Source: Paenibacillus sp. V4I7 (GTDB taxonomy: Bacteria > Bacillota > Bacilli > Paenibacillales > NBRC-103111). From it: DNA of 64,000 nt. Under the pieces are notes generated by a model. That model was not told the origin of the DNA. It ran no database searches and saw nothing but the letters and a program-made list of their open reading frames with translations. The stretch spans positions 1,922,001-1,986,000 of the forward strand of contig NZ_JAUSZD010000002.1 of NCBI RefSeq assembly GCF_030817275.1, read 5' to 3'. Every line of letters begins with the position of its first letter. The stretch's first letter is position 1. Positions 7,326-16,047 of this stretch are shown here, piece by piece. Made by a program: the position numbers and the translations under genes.

Positions 7326-8414
7326 TTGTTACTTATATTGACGAGTATCGTAGTGGGAATTATGTGCGTTATTGTACTTTTTATGAATGTTTATCCTGTT
7401 TTTGGTCGGAAACCATCGAAGGAGAAGGCTCGCGTATTCTCTCGATCCTCTCAGTATTTGAATGGGAAATTCGAAAACCCTGTTCCTACCATGATGAATA
7501 TGGGCTTCAGGAATACGGTCGGGATCTTGCTTGATTTTGCGAAAAGCAGTCCTAATCGACGTCCAAAGACGCAATTTGCGATGGAAAACCCTAATTTGAC
7601 CAAGGATCTGGAAACAAAAGTGACTTGGTTTGGTCATTCGGCTTCCTTGTTAACGATTGATGGCAAAGCCCTATTATTAGATCCCATGTTCGGGAAAGCT
7701 CCTTCGCCGTTTCCATGGTTTGGGAAGGGAAGATATAGCGGTGGATTGCCTTTTGAAATAGCGCAGCTGCCCGTGATTGATGCTGTTATTTTGTCACACG
7801 ACCATTATGATCATTTGGATTATGGAACGATAATGAAAATAAAGCATAAAGTGAACAAGTTTTTTGTCCCGCTTGGGGTTGCCGATCATCTGATCAGATG
7901 GGGGGTGCTGCCTGAGAAGATCGAAGAGTATGATTGGTGGGAAGAGTTTACGTTTGAAGGTCTAACGTTGGCCTGTACGCCAGCTATACACTTTTCGGGG
8001 AGAAGTATGACGGATCGCGGTGCTACCTTATGGTGCTCGTGGGTGATCAAAGGAAAGCAGGCGGGCATCTTCTTCAGTGGCGATAGTGGGTATTCCCCTC
8101 ATTTCAAAGAAATTGGGCTTAAGTATGGTCCGTTCGATCTTACTCTGATGGAGTGCGGTCAATACGATGATCGCTGGTCTGATATTCATATGATGCCGGA
8201 AGAAACGGTTCAAGCCCATATGGATGTGAAAGGGGAGCTGATGATACCGATACATTGGGGAGCATTCACGCTGGCCTTACATGACTGGACAGATCCGGTA
8301 GAGCGTGCTACAAGGGCAGCGCATGCTAGTAAAGTATCAATTGTCACACCGAAAATAGGTCAAACTGTTATTGTGAATGCCGCGGATTATCCGATAGAAA
8401 CTTGGTGGAAGTAG
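7326..8414 (+). CDS. MBL-fold metallo-hydrolase, NAPE-PLD/UlaG-like, membrane-anchored
   Basis: 362 residues. An N-terminal membrane helix (LLILTSIVVGIMCVIVLFM) precedes a metallo-beta-lactamase domain. Visible parts are VTWFGHSASLLTIDGK, the metal motif SHDHYDHLD (HxHxDH), CTPAIHFSGR, FFSGDSGY with the bridging Asp, and IPIHWGAF with the final His. This layout is that of the NAPE-PLD/RomA/UlaG branch, whose members cleave phosphodiester or lactone substrates; the substrate here is unknown. I prefer TTG 7326 because GGAGG (7313-7317) precedes it by eight bases; ATG 7311 would overlap that motif. An SRPBCC gene follows after eight bases and is likely co-transcribed. Confidence 0.85.
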   Translation: MLLILTSIVVGIMCVIVLFMNVYPVFGRKPSKEKARVFSRSSQYLNGKFENPVPTMMNMGFRNTVGILLDFAKSSPNRRPKTQFAMENPNLTKDLETKVTWFGHSASLLTIDGKALLLDPMFGKAPSPFPWFGKGRYSGGLPFEIAQLPVIDAVILSHDHYDHLDYGTIMKIKHKVNKFFVPLGVADHLIRWGVLPEKIEEYDWWEEFTFEGLTLACTPAIHFSGRSMTDRGATLWCSWVIKGKQAGIFFSGDSGYSPHFKEIGLKYGPFDLTLMECGQYDDRWSDIHMMPEETVQAHMDVKGELMIPIHWGAFTLALHDWTDPVERATRAAHASKVSIVTPKIGQTVIVNAADYPIETWWK

Positions 8415-8422
8415 AGGATTCA

Positions 8423-8899
8423 ATGCCAACAATACGACAGGAGTTACTTATTCATGCACCTATTGAAGTGTGTTTTGATTTGGCAAGGAGTATAGATATC
8501 CATGCAGAATCAACCTCTCATACGAAGGAACGAGCGATAGCAGGCAGGATACAGGGGTTGATTGAGCATGGAGAAACAGTGACTTGGGAAGCTTATCATT
8601 TAGGTATTAAGCAGCAATTGACTGCCCAGATTACAGAGATGGTGAAGCCGTATTACTTTGTAGATGAAATGGTTAGAGGGGCGTTCAAGCGATTTCGTCA
8701 TACACATGAATTTGTAACTGTAGAGCAAGGCACTTTGATGGTGGATACGTTTGATTACACTTCACCTTTTGGAGGATTGGGGAGGCTTGCCGATCACTTG
8801 TTTTTAGCAAAGTATATGACTCGATTTCTTGAAAAGCGTAATAACTACGTGAAGAAGATTGCCGAAGAGACTGCGAACTCTGCAAGCTCTGCAAGGTAA
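8423..8899 (+). CDS. SRPBCC-fold protein (polyketide cyclase/START-like)
   Basis: 158 residues. It has the typical opening of the family, RQELLIHAPIEVCFDLARSIDIHAEST, and the later strand pattern GETVTWEAYHLG and FDYTSPFGGLGRLADHLFLAKYMTRFL, which ends in the long C-terminal helix. Such proteins form a hydrophobic cavity; many Firmicutes members are annotated as cell-division inhibitors or cyclases, without proof of role. ATG 8423 follows AGAGGA. The gene starts eight bases after the MBL-fold gene, so the two probably form one unit. Confidence 0.75.
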   Translation: MPTIRQELLIHAPIEVCFDLARSIDIHAESTSHTKERAIAGRIQGLIEHGETVTWEAYHLGIKQQLTAQITEMVKPYYFVDEMVRGAFKRFRHTHEFVTVEQGTLMVDTFDYTSPFGGLGRLADHLFLAKYMTRFLEKRNNYVKKIAEETANSASSAR

Positions 8900-8977
8900 G
8901 AACTGGATACTAAAGCGGCCACATGGTATTATGGATAAGGCTGGTAGATCGAAGTGATCAGGAGAGAAGAAGAATCT

Positions 8978-9403
8978 ATGGTTGAACAAAAAAGTGAACG
9001 GAAATTTCATTTTCTGGGTGTACTGCTTGGTGTAGCGGTTGATAACTTGGGGACTTTAATATCGACTGCGTTAATTGGCGGTATATATTTTGCTAATCGC
9101 CCGGTGGATGAGCAGAATGTAAGTGTTATATATTCGAATGTAGGCCTATTACTTTTGCTTTTGGTAGTTGGTTTGTTCTGGTCGTTTCTTGGCGGATACA
9201 TCGCCGCAAAGGTTGCGAAGCGCGCCGAATATTTCAATGCAGCCATTATTGGTGTCATCGGCGCTGCAATCGGATTTGATTCCATGTTAACCAATGATAG
9301 CATTCCGTTATGGTACGAATTGATTGGTTTTGTCGTCATCGTACCGGTTTCACTATTCGGCGGTTTCGTGGCCTTGAAGAGGAAAAAAGCCCCATTAAAA
9401 TGA
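8978..9403 (+). CDS. Uncharacterised four-helix membrane protein
   Basis: 141 residues with about four membrane helices (FLGVLLGVAVDNLGTLIST; VGLLLLLLVVGLFWSFLGGYIAA; AAIIGVIGAAIGF; ELIGFVVIVPVSLFGGFVAL) and a basic tail. It resembles small TIGR04086/DUF-type membrane proteins only in general layout; I do not recognise a family. ATG 8978 follows AGGAGAG (8960-8966). It stands 78 bases after the SRPBCC gene and may be in the same unit. Confidence 0.6.
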   Translation: MVEQKSERKFHFLGVLLGVAVDNLGTLISTALIGGIYFANRPVDEQNVSVIYSNVGLLLLLLVVGLFWSFLGGYIAAKVAKRAEYFNAAIIGVIGAAIGFDSMLTNDSIPLWYELIGFVVIVPVSLFGGFVALKRKKAPLK

Positions 9404-9415
9404 ATGTTGGATCGT

Positions 9416-9453
9416 AAAAAAAGAGACTCGGTGATGTTGATCACCGGGTCTCT
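9416..9453 (-). terminator. Terminator of the guanylate-kinase-like gene
   Basis: A 14-bp stem (9422-9435 with 9440-9453, one G-U) with a four-base loop. On the minus strand it is followed by seven T (plus-strand A run 9416-9422). It may also slow transcription from the left. Confidence 0.75.
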
Positions 9454-9470
9454 TGGCGTTATAAGCACAC

Positions 9471-10049
9471 TTAACTTGTTGTAGTTTGCATGTGAGCGAG
9501 CATGGTTGCCTTCACCTTGTCGATCGATTCTTGTAAATTCATATTCTCAAAAACATACTCACAATCCTTGCGGTAGGAGACTTCCTCTATGTAGTGGTTC
9601 ATGTAGTGGTCAATGACGTCAGTAGGCGTATTTCGAGCAAGCATGCGTTCCATGATCGTTTGTTTGTTGACATAGATGAACAAGCGGATAGCTCTATCTC
9701 CAAATGTATACTTGAAACGATTAGCTGCATAACGATTCACAATGACATAGATAAGTCCGTCTTTGCGAAGCGCTTCATCGATGTCCGCTTTCTTGATCCC
9801 ATAGAAATTCCCGTCAATTTCAACAGTTTGAAAAAATTCACCTGCAATGTCACTATCGATGAACACTTTGCGTGAGATGAAATTATAATCCTTCCCGTTG
9901 ATTTCTTTGGGTCTAGGTATTCGAGTTGTGTAGGAGACGACAGATGAGAAACCAAGCTCTTTGGCAATGTGATGGGCAATTGTTTTACGACCAGAACCGC
10001 TAGTGCCAGTAAAGACAAACACCAATCCATTCGTTTCATGACTGCTCAT
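9471..10049 (-). CDS. Guanylate-kinase-like P-loop protein
   Basis: 192 residues. The P-loop GTSGSGRKT sits near residue 14. It is followed by VVSYTTRIPRPKEINGKDY, which is the GMP-binding segment of guanylate kinases, and then GNFYGIKKADIDEAL. Later come LFIYVNKQTIMERMLAR and a lid region. Most Bacillales have gmk with remA/yloC elsewhere, so this single divergent gene is probably a paralogue with guanylate-kinase fold rather than the essential enzyme. GGAGGAA precedes ATG 10049 on the minus strand. It is a single-gene unit with its own terminator, divergent from the next gene. Confidence 0.75.
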   Translation of the reverse strand: MSSHETNGLVFVFTGTSGSGRKTIAHHIAKELGFSSVVSYTTRIPRPKEINGKDYNFISRKVFIDSDIAGEFFQTVEIDGNFYGIKKADIDEALRKDGLIYVIVNRYAANRFKYTFGDRAIRLFIYVNKQTIMERMLARNTPTDVIDHYMNHYIEEVSYRKDCEYVFENMNLQESIDKVKATMLAHMQTTTS

Positions 10050-10213
10050 ATCAATTCCTCCTTCATAGAATGAAAGCGATATCTTGATAGATTCATTATA
10101 GTACGAAAATTCTGAAAATTAAAGAAATACTTTCTCGTTTTGATAGGAATCAAAGGGTTAAAATACGCTATAATAGATAGCATCACATCGTTTAAATGGA
10201 AAGGGATCTAACT

Positions 10214-10444
10214 ATGCCTAAATATGCGAGTTTGAGTGCGGAAGCAACGGAATTTTTACGTCAAAAAACCGGAACCAATCACTTAGAGTGCTATACCTAT
10301 ATTGACCCGGAGCGTGGGGAGGATAGTTTTTTTATTGTTAAAACGATCAACAAGGTCATTCATGTTTCTTTTGCCGAGATGACCTTTGAACCAAGCAGTT
10401 ACCAGAGTTTGATGGAAGGACTCTACCAGGCCATCTATGAATAA
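10214..10444 (+). CDS. Small conserved-looking hypothetical protein
   Basis: 76 residues, no family recognised. It begins MPKYASLSAEATEFLRQKTG and has a central CYTYIDPERGEDSFFIVKTI. It looks like a small soluble alpha/beta domain. ATG 10214 follows AAAGGGA with seven bases; ATG 10196 is in frame but lacks a site. A TATAAT at 10169-10174 could be its -10, without a clear -35. It ends 55 bases before the cobalamin riboswitch. Confidence 0.55.
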   Translation: MPKYASLSAEATEFLRQKTGTNHLECYTYIDPERGEDSFFIVKTINKVIHVSFAEMTFEPSSYQSLMEGLYQAIYE

Positions 10445-10498
10445 ATACGTGACAACCCAATCGATAGATGGTAGGATGATCGTAATTGCATATCAAAG

Positions 10499-10678
10499 GA
10501 ATTAGGTGCCATAGATCCATTCGGGTGTATGGTTAAAAGGGAAGACCGGTGAAATACCGGCACGGACCCGCCACTGTAAAAATCGCCGTTTATTACGGAA
10601 ACTGCTTGCAACATGCCACTGGGTAACAACCTGGGAAGGTGCAAGGGGATGATTAAGTCAGGAGACCTGCCTAATTCA
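10499..10678 (+). promoter_or_regulatory. Adenosylcobalamin riboswitch
   Basis: The conserved parts occur in order: AGGTGCC (10504-10510), TTAAAAGGGAA, CCGGTGAAATACCGGCACGG, CCCGCCACTGTAA, GCCACTGGG and the B12-box AAGTCAGGAGACCTGCC (10655-10671). P1 is formed by GAATTAGG (10499-10506) and CCTAATTC (10670-10677). The downstream region supplies the switch (see terminator 10760-10797). It controls the cobalamin operon that follows: AdoCbl binding should turn the operon off. Confidence 0.93.
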
Positions 10679-10710
10679 ACAACACAATTACCCTACGTGG
10701 AATTAGGGAG

Positions 10711-10797
10711 TGTTAGAGAGCGGTTACTTCTGGTTTTATTAACTGTAGTAATTTACCAAGCGTTTCTAACATGACTTATGTTAGGGATGCTTTTTTT
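10711..10797 (+). terminator. Riboswitch expression platform: terminator with competing antiterminator
   Basis: GCGTTTCTAACAT (10760-10772) pairs with ATGTTAGGGATGC (10778-10790; G-U pairs included) and is followed by seven T: a strong terminator. TGTTAGA (10711-10717) can instead pair with TCTAACA (10765-10771), breaking it. GAATTAGG (10700-10707) can take the P1 strand CCTAATTC. These exclusive pairings give the on/off switch (inference from complementarity). Confidence 0.75.
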
Positions 10798-10829
10798 GTT
10801 TGTGTAATTACGGGGAAGGGTGATGCAAA

Positions 10830-12524
10830 TTGTCAGGAAAACTGCTCATTATTGGCTTTGGGCCGGGGAGTTTTGAACATATTACGAAGCGTGCAAGGGA
10901 AGCGATTCAGGAAAGTGAAGTTATCATCGGATATAACACCTATGTGGATCTTATCTCAGGTCTGTTAACCGAACAGCAAGTAGTTCGAACAGGCATGACG
11001 GAAGAAGTGAGTCGTGCGCAAGAGGCTGTGCGGCAAGCCAAGCAGGGGAAGAAGGTTGCCGTTATTTCCAGTGGAGATGCCGGGGTATATGGGATGGCCG
11101 GTCTTGTCTATGAGGTATTGATGGAACAAGGCTGGACCCGTGAGGATGGCGTTCAAGTAGAAGTGATTCCTGGCATTTCAGCTGTTCATTCGGCTGGATC
11201 TCTGCTAGGCGCTCCAATTATGCATGATTCTTGCACGATTAGCTTAAGTGATCATCTTACACCATGGGAGCTGATAGCGAAGCGGGTTGATGCAGCAGGG
11301 ATGGCTGATTTCGTTATTGCCCTCTATAACCCGCGAAGCGGTAGACGGACCAGACAAATCGTTGAGACTCAGCGCATTCTCCTTAAGTATCGTTCTCCTT
11401 TAACACCTGTTGGGATTGTCAAAAGCGCGTATCGAGATCGCGAGCATGTTGTTGTGACGACATTGGCTGATATGCTGAATCATGATATTGGCATGTTAAC
11501 GACCATTATTATTGGTAATTCCGCAACCAAGCTGTATGACGGTCTCATGATTACACCGCGCGGTTATCAGCGGAAATACACATTAGGGGCCGAAACACAG
11601 CCGCTTAAACCACATCAAAGGTTGAAATCCGAGGCTGAGCCTTGGGCTTTGGAACAATTGGATGAGCAGGATTGGGATGAATCCATGGGGGAGTTCGACG
11701 ATGAAGATGAACTCTTGGATGATAAGATTACTGAAAATAGAGATCTTTCACAGCTGAAGTCATCACCGATTTTGTCACCTAGTAATTCCTTACAGCTTGC
11801 AATAGAAGCCTTGCAGCTAGTATCCAAAGGGAATGAAGAGTTGCCTTTTGAATTTGACAATAAGCTGACTGCGACCCAATCTATCTTTGAGTTTGCAGTA
11901 AGCCCCGGAATCGCGAATAAAAAGTTAACAGCAGCCCAACTGTGTGCGTTAGGCGAGATTGTTGGGGATCGTGGAGATATTGAATACTCACCGCATCATC
12001 AACTGATTGTTCGTGTGCAAACCGATAACCCTAAGCAGATTACATCCGAGCTAAGTGCACTTGGTTTATTGTTGTCTCCGATTGGCGATGTTGCGCAAAT
12101 CAAAGCATGCGACTTTTGTAATTTGGAAAAAGGTGAATCTATTCCTTATGCGGAAGCCATCCATCACCGAATTGGCCATCTAGAAGTACCTAAAGAGTTG
12201 AAAATTGGGTTCAATGGGTGTGGAATGGCTTGTTATGGGGCTGTTCAGCAAGATATCGGCATCGTCTACCGTAAAGAGAAATTTGATCTGTTTCTTGGCG
12301 GAAAAACGGTAGGTCGAAATGCGCATGCGGCTCAGCCCGTTGCAGAAGGAATTGACCCTGGGGAGCTTGTCGAATTAGTTGGCAGGATTGTAGAACGTTA
12401 CCAAAAAGAAGGACATCCGAATGAACGGTTTCATAAATTTTTCAAGCGTGTTAAAGAAATTGAAGGCTACCGCCATCAAGAAATGGTAGGTTTCGTTATC
12501 GAAAATGCCATTTGCGGCGATTAG
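10830..12524 (+). CDS. cbiH60: CbiH60: cobalt-factor III methyltransferase/ring contraction with ferredoxin-type C-terminal domain
   Basis: 564 residues. Residues 1-245 are a tetrapyrrole methylase of the CobJ/CbiH type (LLIIGFGPGSFEHIT, ISSGDAGVYGMAG, VIPGISAVHSAGSLLGAP, LYNPRSGRR). An acidic, low-complexity linker (about 265-320) leads to a nitrite/sulfite-reductase-like domain with CDFCNLEKGE and GFNGCGMACYG, cysteines suited to a 4Fe-4S cluster. This fusion matches CbiH60 of Bacillus megaterium, which methylates C17 and contracts the ring in the anaerobic pathway. TTG 10830 follows GAAGGGTG. It is the first gene of the riboswitch-controlled operon. Confidence 0.92.
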   Translation: MSGKLLIIGFGPGSFEHITKRAREAIQESEVIIGYNTYVDLISGLLTEQQVVRTGMTEEVSRAQEAVRQAKQGKKVAVISSGDAGVYGMAGLVYEVLMEQGWTREDGVQVEVIPGISAVHSAGSLLGAPIMHDSCTISLSDHLTPWELIAKRVDAAGMADFVIALYNPRSGRRTRQIVETQRILLKYRSPLTPVGIVKSAYRDREHVVVTTLADMLNHDIGMLTTIIIGNSATKLYDGLMITPRGYQRKYTLGAETQPLKPHQRLKSEAEPWALEQLDEQDWDESMGEFDDEDELLDDKITENRDLSQLKSSPILSPSNSLQLAIEALQLVSKGNEELPFEFDNKLTATQSIFEFAVSPGIANKKLTAAQLCALGEIVGDRGDIEYSPHHQLIVRVQTDNPKQITSELSALGLLLSPIGDVAQIKACDFCNLEKGESIPYAEAIHHRIGHLEVPKELKIGFNGCGMACYGAVQQDIGIVYRKEKFDLFLGGKTVGRNAHAAQPVAEGIDPGELVELVGRIVERYQKEGHPNERFHKFFKRVKEIEGYRHQEMVGFVIENAICGD

Positions 12525-12543
12525 AATTAGGGGGAAATAAAGG

Positions 12544-13482
12544 ATGAATGCTGTTTTATTTGTGGGTCATGGGAGTCGGGAAGAAGGCGGGAATGAGGAA
12601 GTTCGCCTCTTTGTTTCGGAAATAGCGAGTAAGATGAAAGAGCAAATTGTAGAGACCTGTTTCCTAGAATTTGTTCAACCAACGATCATGCAAGGAATTG
12701 ATCGCTGTGTAGAAATAGGGGCTACTCATATCGTGGTCATTCCGATTATCTTATTTGCGGCCGGGCATGCGAAAATTCATATCCCATCTTCTATTGATGA
12801 TGCGAAATTAAAATATCCTTTTGTGAAATTTACATACGGCAGACCTATTGGGGTACACGAACAAATTCTCGATATTTTATCCTCCAGGGTAGAAGATCTC
12901 GGAGTTCAAGTGAAAGAGGACTTAGGTGAAATAGCTTTACTTATTGTTGGGCGTGGAAGCAGTGATGCAGACGCGAATAGCGATCTGTTTAAAATCTCTC
13001 GCTTATTCTGGGAGAAGCTTCAGGTAAAATGGGTGGAAACAGCCTTTATTGGAGTTACAGCACCTCTGATGGATGATGGGGTTGAGCGCTGTTTGCTGCT
13101 CGGTGCGAAGAAGGTAATCATTTTGCCTTATTTCCTGTTCACAGGCGTTTTGATTCAACGTATGGATCAAATGGTTCAAGGATATCGGGAGACATATCCA
13201 GATAAACAATTCCAGATGGCTCCTTATTTTGGCTTCCATCCACTGCTGCAAGAGATTCTGATTGGACGAGCGCAGGAAGCGCTTCAGGATGAAGTGAAGA
13301 TGAACTGCGACATGTGCCAATATCGTCTAGAGGCGATGAAGCATATCGATCATCATCACCATCATGATCATGACGATCATCACCATCACGACCATCACGA
13401 CCATGATCACAAACACGAGCATGACCACGATCACGATCATCATGACCATGTTCATGCTCATTCAAGAGGTGACAGACGATGA
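12544..13482 (+). CDS. cbiX: Sirohydrochlorin cobaltochelatase CbiX, with His-rich tail
   Basis: 312 residues. Two CbiX/SirB-like halves are visible: AVLFVGHGSREEGGNEEV with the N-terminal His, ILFAAGHAKIHIP, and the second half ALLIVGRGSSDADANSD and YFLFTGVLIQRM. MNCDMCQYR carries the MxCxxC motif described for the B. megaterium enzyme. The last 45 or so residues are mostly His and Asp and could hold cobalt or nickel ions. The enzyme inserts Co2+ into sirohydrochlorin, the first committed cobalt-early step. It follows cbiH60 by 19 bases and overlaps cobK by four. Confidence 0.93.
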   Translation: MNAVLFVGHGSREEGGNEEVRLFVSEIASKMKEQIVETCFLEFVQPTIMQGIDRCVEIGATHIVVIPIILFAAGHAKIHIPSSIDDAKLKYPFVKFTYGRPIGVHEQILDILSSRVEDLGVQVKEDLGEIALLIVGRGSSDADANSDLFKISRLFWEKLQVKWVETAFIGVTAPLMDDGVERCLLLGAKKVIILPYFLFTGVLIQRMDQMVQGYRETYPDKQFQMAPYFGFHPLLQEILIGRAQEALQDEVKMNCDMCQYRLEAMKHIDHHHHHDHDDHHHHDHHDHDHKHEHDHDHDHHDHVHAHSRGDRR

Positions 13483-14255
13483 TTCTCGTTCTTGCAGGTA
13501 CGAGTGACGCTAGGGAGCTGGCGTTAGGAATTCGCGCAGAAGGATATGCTGTTCTCACAACAGTTGTGACCGAAAGCGCAGCGAAGAGCATGGAGGCGGA
13601 AGGGCTTCCAGTACTCACAGGTCGCCTGACCGCGGAAGATATGAACCAGCTAATTCAAGATAAAGGCTTACGCGTGGTTGTTGATGCGACCCATCCGTTT
13701 GCTGAGGAAGCGTCGAAGAATGCGATGGCGGCTGCTAAACTGGCTGCTGTACCTTATGTGCGTTTCGAACGTCAAAGCTTGTCCATCGAGCAGGGAACGC
13801 TCATCACGACGGTTGATGATTATAAACAGGCTGCAGAGTTAGCGGCTGAAAAGCGCGGCAGCATTATGCTGACTACCGGCAGCAAAACGTTGAAGATTTT
13901 TGCTGATCGTCTGATTGGGCTTCCCGATACGAGGCTCATTGCGCGGATGCTTCCTCGCCAAGATAATATGGAGAAATGTGAAGAACTGGGTATTGAGCAG
14001 AAAAATATTGTGGCTATGCAAGGCCCTTTTTCCAAAGAGTTAAATAAAGCTCTTTATGACCATTACAAAGTTACCTTGATGATAACGAAAGAAAGCGGGA
14101 AAGTCGGAGCCGTGGATGAGAAGCTTGAAGCAGCGCTGGAAATGGGTATTCCGAGTATTGTGATAGGCAGACCTGAACTTGAATATGGGACGCTCTATTC
14201 TGACTTTCAAGGCGTTATACAATTTATAAACGATAGCATTCATAAGGAGGGCTAA
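13479..14255 (+). CDS. cobK: Precorrin-6A/cobalt-precorrin-6A reductase
   Basis: 258 residues, the normal CobK/CbiJ length. It starts MILVLAGTSDARELA, the family's nucleotide-binding opening. It then shows VVDATHPFAEEASKNAM, YVRFERQSL, MLTTGSKTLKIFAD, RMLPRQDN, IVAMQGPFSKELN, LMITKESGKVGAVDEKL and VIGRPELEYG. It reduces cobalt-precorrin-6A with a nicotinamide cofactor. ATG overlaps the cbiX stop (ATGA), giving translational coupling. Confidence 0.93.
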   Translation: MILVLAGTSDARELALGIRAEGYAVLTTVVTESAAKSMEAEGLPVLTGRLTAEDMNQLIQDKGLRVVVDATHPFAEEASKNAMAAAKLAAVPYVRFERQSLSIEQGTLITTVDDYKQAAELAAEKRGSIMLTTGSKTLKIFADRLIGLPDTRLIARMLPRQDNMEKCEELGIEQKNIVAMQGPFSKELNKALYDHYKVTLMITKESGKVGAVDEKLEAALEMGIPSIVIGRPELEYGTLYSDFQGVIQFINDSIHKEG

Positions 14256-14260
14256 ATAGG

Positions 14261-14911
14261 ATGGATTTTCATACGGATTTTAAACCATTAACGGTACAAC
14301 CACAAGAAATTGAAGAGAAAAGCTTTGAGATGATTACAGAAGAATTAGGCGAGCATACGTTTACTCCGGAGCAATATCCAGTTGTACAGCGTGTGATTCA
14401 TGCTTCAGCGGATTTTGAATTAGGACGCAGTCTTGTTTTTCACCCGAGAGCAATCGAAGCAGGTATTGCAGCCATTCGGGCTGGTAAAATCGTTGTGGCT
14501 GACGTTCAGATGGTACAAGTCGGCATTAGTAAGCCGCGTATTGAGCAATTCGGCGGCGATGTCAGAGTGTATATCTCGGATAAGGATGTCATGGAGGAAG
14601 CCAAGCGTCTGAACACGACACGGGCGATTATTTCAATTCGCAAAGCGATTAAGGAAGCAGATGGAGCTATTTATGCCATCGGGAACGCACCGACAGCCCT
14701 GCTGGAGCTGATTCGACTCGTCAAAGAAGGAATTGCGAAGCCGGGGCTCATCGTCGGTGTGCCTGTTGGATTCGTTTCCGCAGCGGAATCGAAGGATGAA
14801 CTAGCCAAGCTGGACATTCCGTTCATCACGAACGTTGGCCGTAAAGGCGGCAGTCCCGTTGCCGTTGCAGCAGTCAACGCGCTGTCGATTATGGCGACGC
14901 GTAAGGAGTAG
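14261..14911 (+). CDS. cbiC: Cobalt-precorrin-8 methylmutase
   Basis: 216 residues. It has the CbiC/CobH features ESKFEMITEELG-like N-terminus (SFEMITEELGEH), RVIHASADFELGRSLVFHP with the conserved His, IVADVQMVQVGISK, AIYAIGNAPTALLELIRLV and GLIVGVPVGFVSAAESKD. It moves the methyl group from C11 to C12 to give cobyrinate/hydrogenobyrinate. AAGGAGG lies upstream at 14243-14249. It is five bases after cobK and five before cbiD, in the middle of the operon. Confidence 0.94.
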   Translation: MDFHTDFKPLTVQPQEIEEKSFEMITEELGEHTFTPEQYPVVQRVIHASADFELGRSLVFHPRAIEAGIAAIRAGKIVVADVQMVQVGISKPRIEQFGGDVRVYISDKDVMEEAKRLNTTRAIISIRKAIKEADGAIYAIGNAPTALLELIRLVKEGIAKPGLIVGVPVGFVSAAESKDELAKLDIPFITNVGRKGGSPVAVAAVNALSIMATRKE

Positions 14912-14916
14912 CGCCG

Positions 14917-16047
14917 ATGGTGGAAGAACCGGGCAAGCCCCTGCGCCACGGCTACACCACCGGCTCCTGCGCAACCGCAGGAGCCAAAGCAGCACTAGTG
15001 GCGCTCATCGAGCAAGCGCCACAAACGCACGTGCATATCCGTATCCCGATCGGGGAGACGGTTGAATTTGCCCTGCACAGCTGCACGTTCACACAGCTGT
15101 GGGGCGAAGCCGCCGTCATTAAGGACGGCGGCGATGATCCCGATGCGACGCACGGTGCGGAGATCATCGTGCGCGTAAGCTTCCGTGCCGAGCCTGGCGT
15201 CGGCATCGATGGCGGCATTGGCGTCGGGCGCGTGACGAAGCCCGGCCTGCCGGTCGAGATCGGTCAAGCGGCGATCAACCCGGTCCCGCGGAAAATGATC
15301 CGCGAAACCGTGCAGGAAGTGCTTGACCATTACGAGATCGCGCACGGTGTAGACGTGCTCGTATCTGTGCCCGCCGGCGAAGAAATCGCCAAGAAGACGC
15401 TGAACGGGCGTCTTGGCATCCTCGGCGGCATCTCGATTCTCGGTACCCGTGGCACGGTGGTGCCATTCTCGAGTGCGGCCTACAAGGCCAGTGTTGCACA
15501 GGCGATTCGCGTAGCCGTGAAATGCGGCTGCAAGCATCTCGTGCTCTCGACCGGCGGCCGGACGGAAGTATTCGGGATTAGCATGTATCCCGAGCTTCCG
15601 GAGGAGGCATTTATCGAGATGGGCGATTTCGTGGGGTTTGCTCTGATCCAAGCCCAAAGACAAGGCATTCGTAAGGTGACGTTGGTGGGCATGATGGGCA
15701 AGTTCTCTAAGGTGGCACAAGGTGTGATGATGGTGCATTCGAAGAGCGCTCCGGTTGATTTTGGGTTTCTTGCGCAGGTCGCGATCGAATCGGAAGCGTC
15801 CGATGCGCTTGTTGAAGAAATCAGAGGTGCCAACACAGCTTCACAGGTTGGAGATTTAATGGCTTCTACGGGGAATTTGCGATATTTTGAGCGGCTATGT
15901 GAGCGCTGCAACTTAGCTGGACTAGAAGAGGTTGCGAGAGACGGGTTTGATTTCATAGAAACAGTGATCATTTCGATGAAAGCCGAACTCTTAGGGAAAT
16001 CGGCGATGGTGAAGCGAAGCGAGAATGGAGAGTTGACATACGAATGA
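14917..16047 (+). CDS. cbiD: Cobalt-precorrin-5B C1-methyltransferase CbiD
   Basis: 376 residues. The family signature [18 protein letters not shown] is at the N-terminus, followed by [40 protein letters not shown] and [19 protein letters not shown]. It methylates C1 after loss of the C20 fragment. The first 600 or so bases are strikingly GC-rich (42 of 60 bases in 15181-15240), whereas the end of the gene is near the local average. The gene overlaps cbiET by four bases. Confidence 0.94.
   Translation: MVEEPGKPLRHGYTTGSCATAGAKAALVALIEQAPQTHVHIRIPIGETVEFALHSCTFTQLWGEAAVIKDGGDDPDATHGAEIIVRVSFRAEPGVGIDGGIGVGRVTKPGLPVEIGQAAINPVPRKMIRETVQEVLDHYEIAHGVDVLVSVPAGEEIAKKTLNGRLGILGGISILGTRGTVVPFSSAAYKASVAQAIRVAVKCGCKHLVLSTGGRTEVFGISMYPELPEEAFIEMGDFVGFALIQAQRQGIRKVTLVGMMGKFSKVAQGVMMVHSKSAPVDFGFLAQVAIESEASDALVEEIRGANTASQVGDLMASTGNLRYFERLCERCNLAGLEEVARDGFDFIETVIISMKAELLGKSAMVKRSENGELTYE

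Noticed and set aside
14995..15738. A 247-codon minus-strand ORF inside cbiD
   Set aside because: It is an opposite-strand shadow of the GC-rich half of cbiD, with no ribosome binding site and a His/Arg-rich, unnatural composition.
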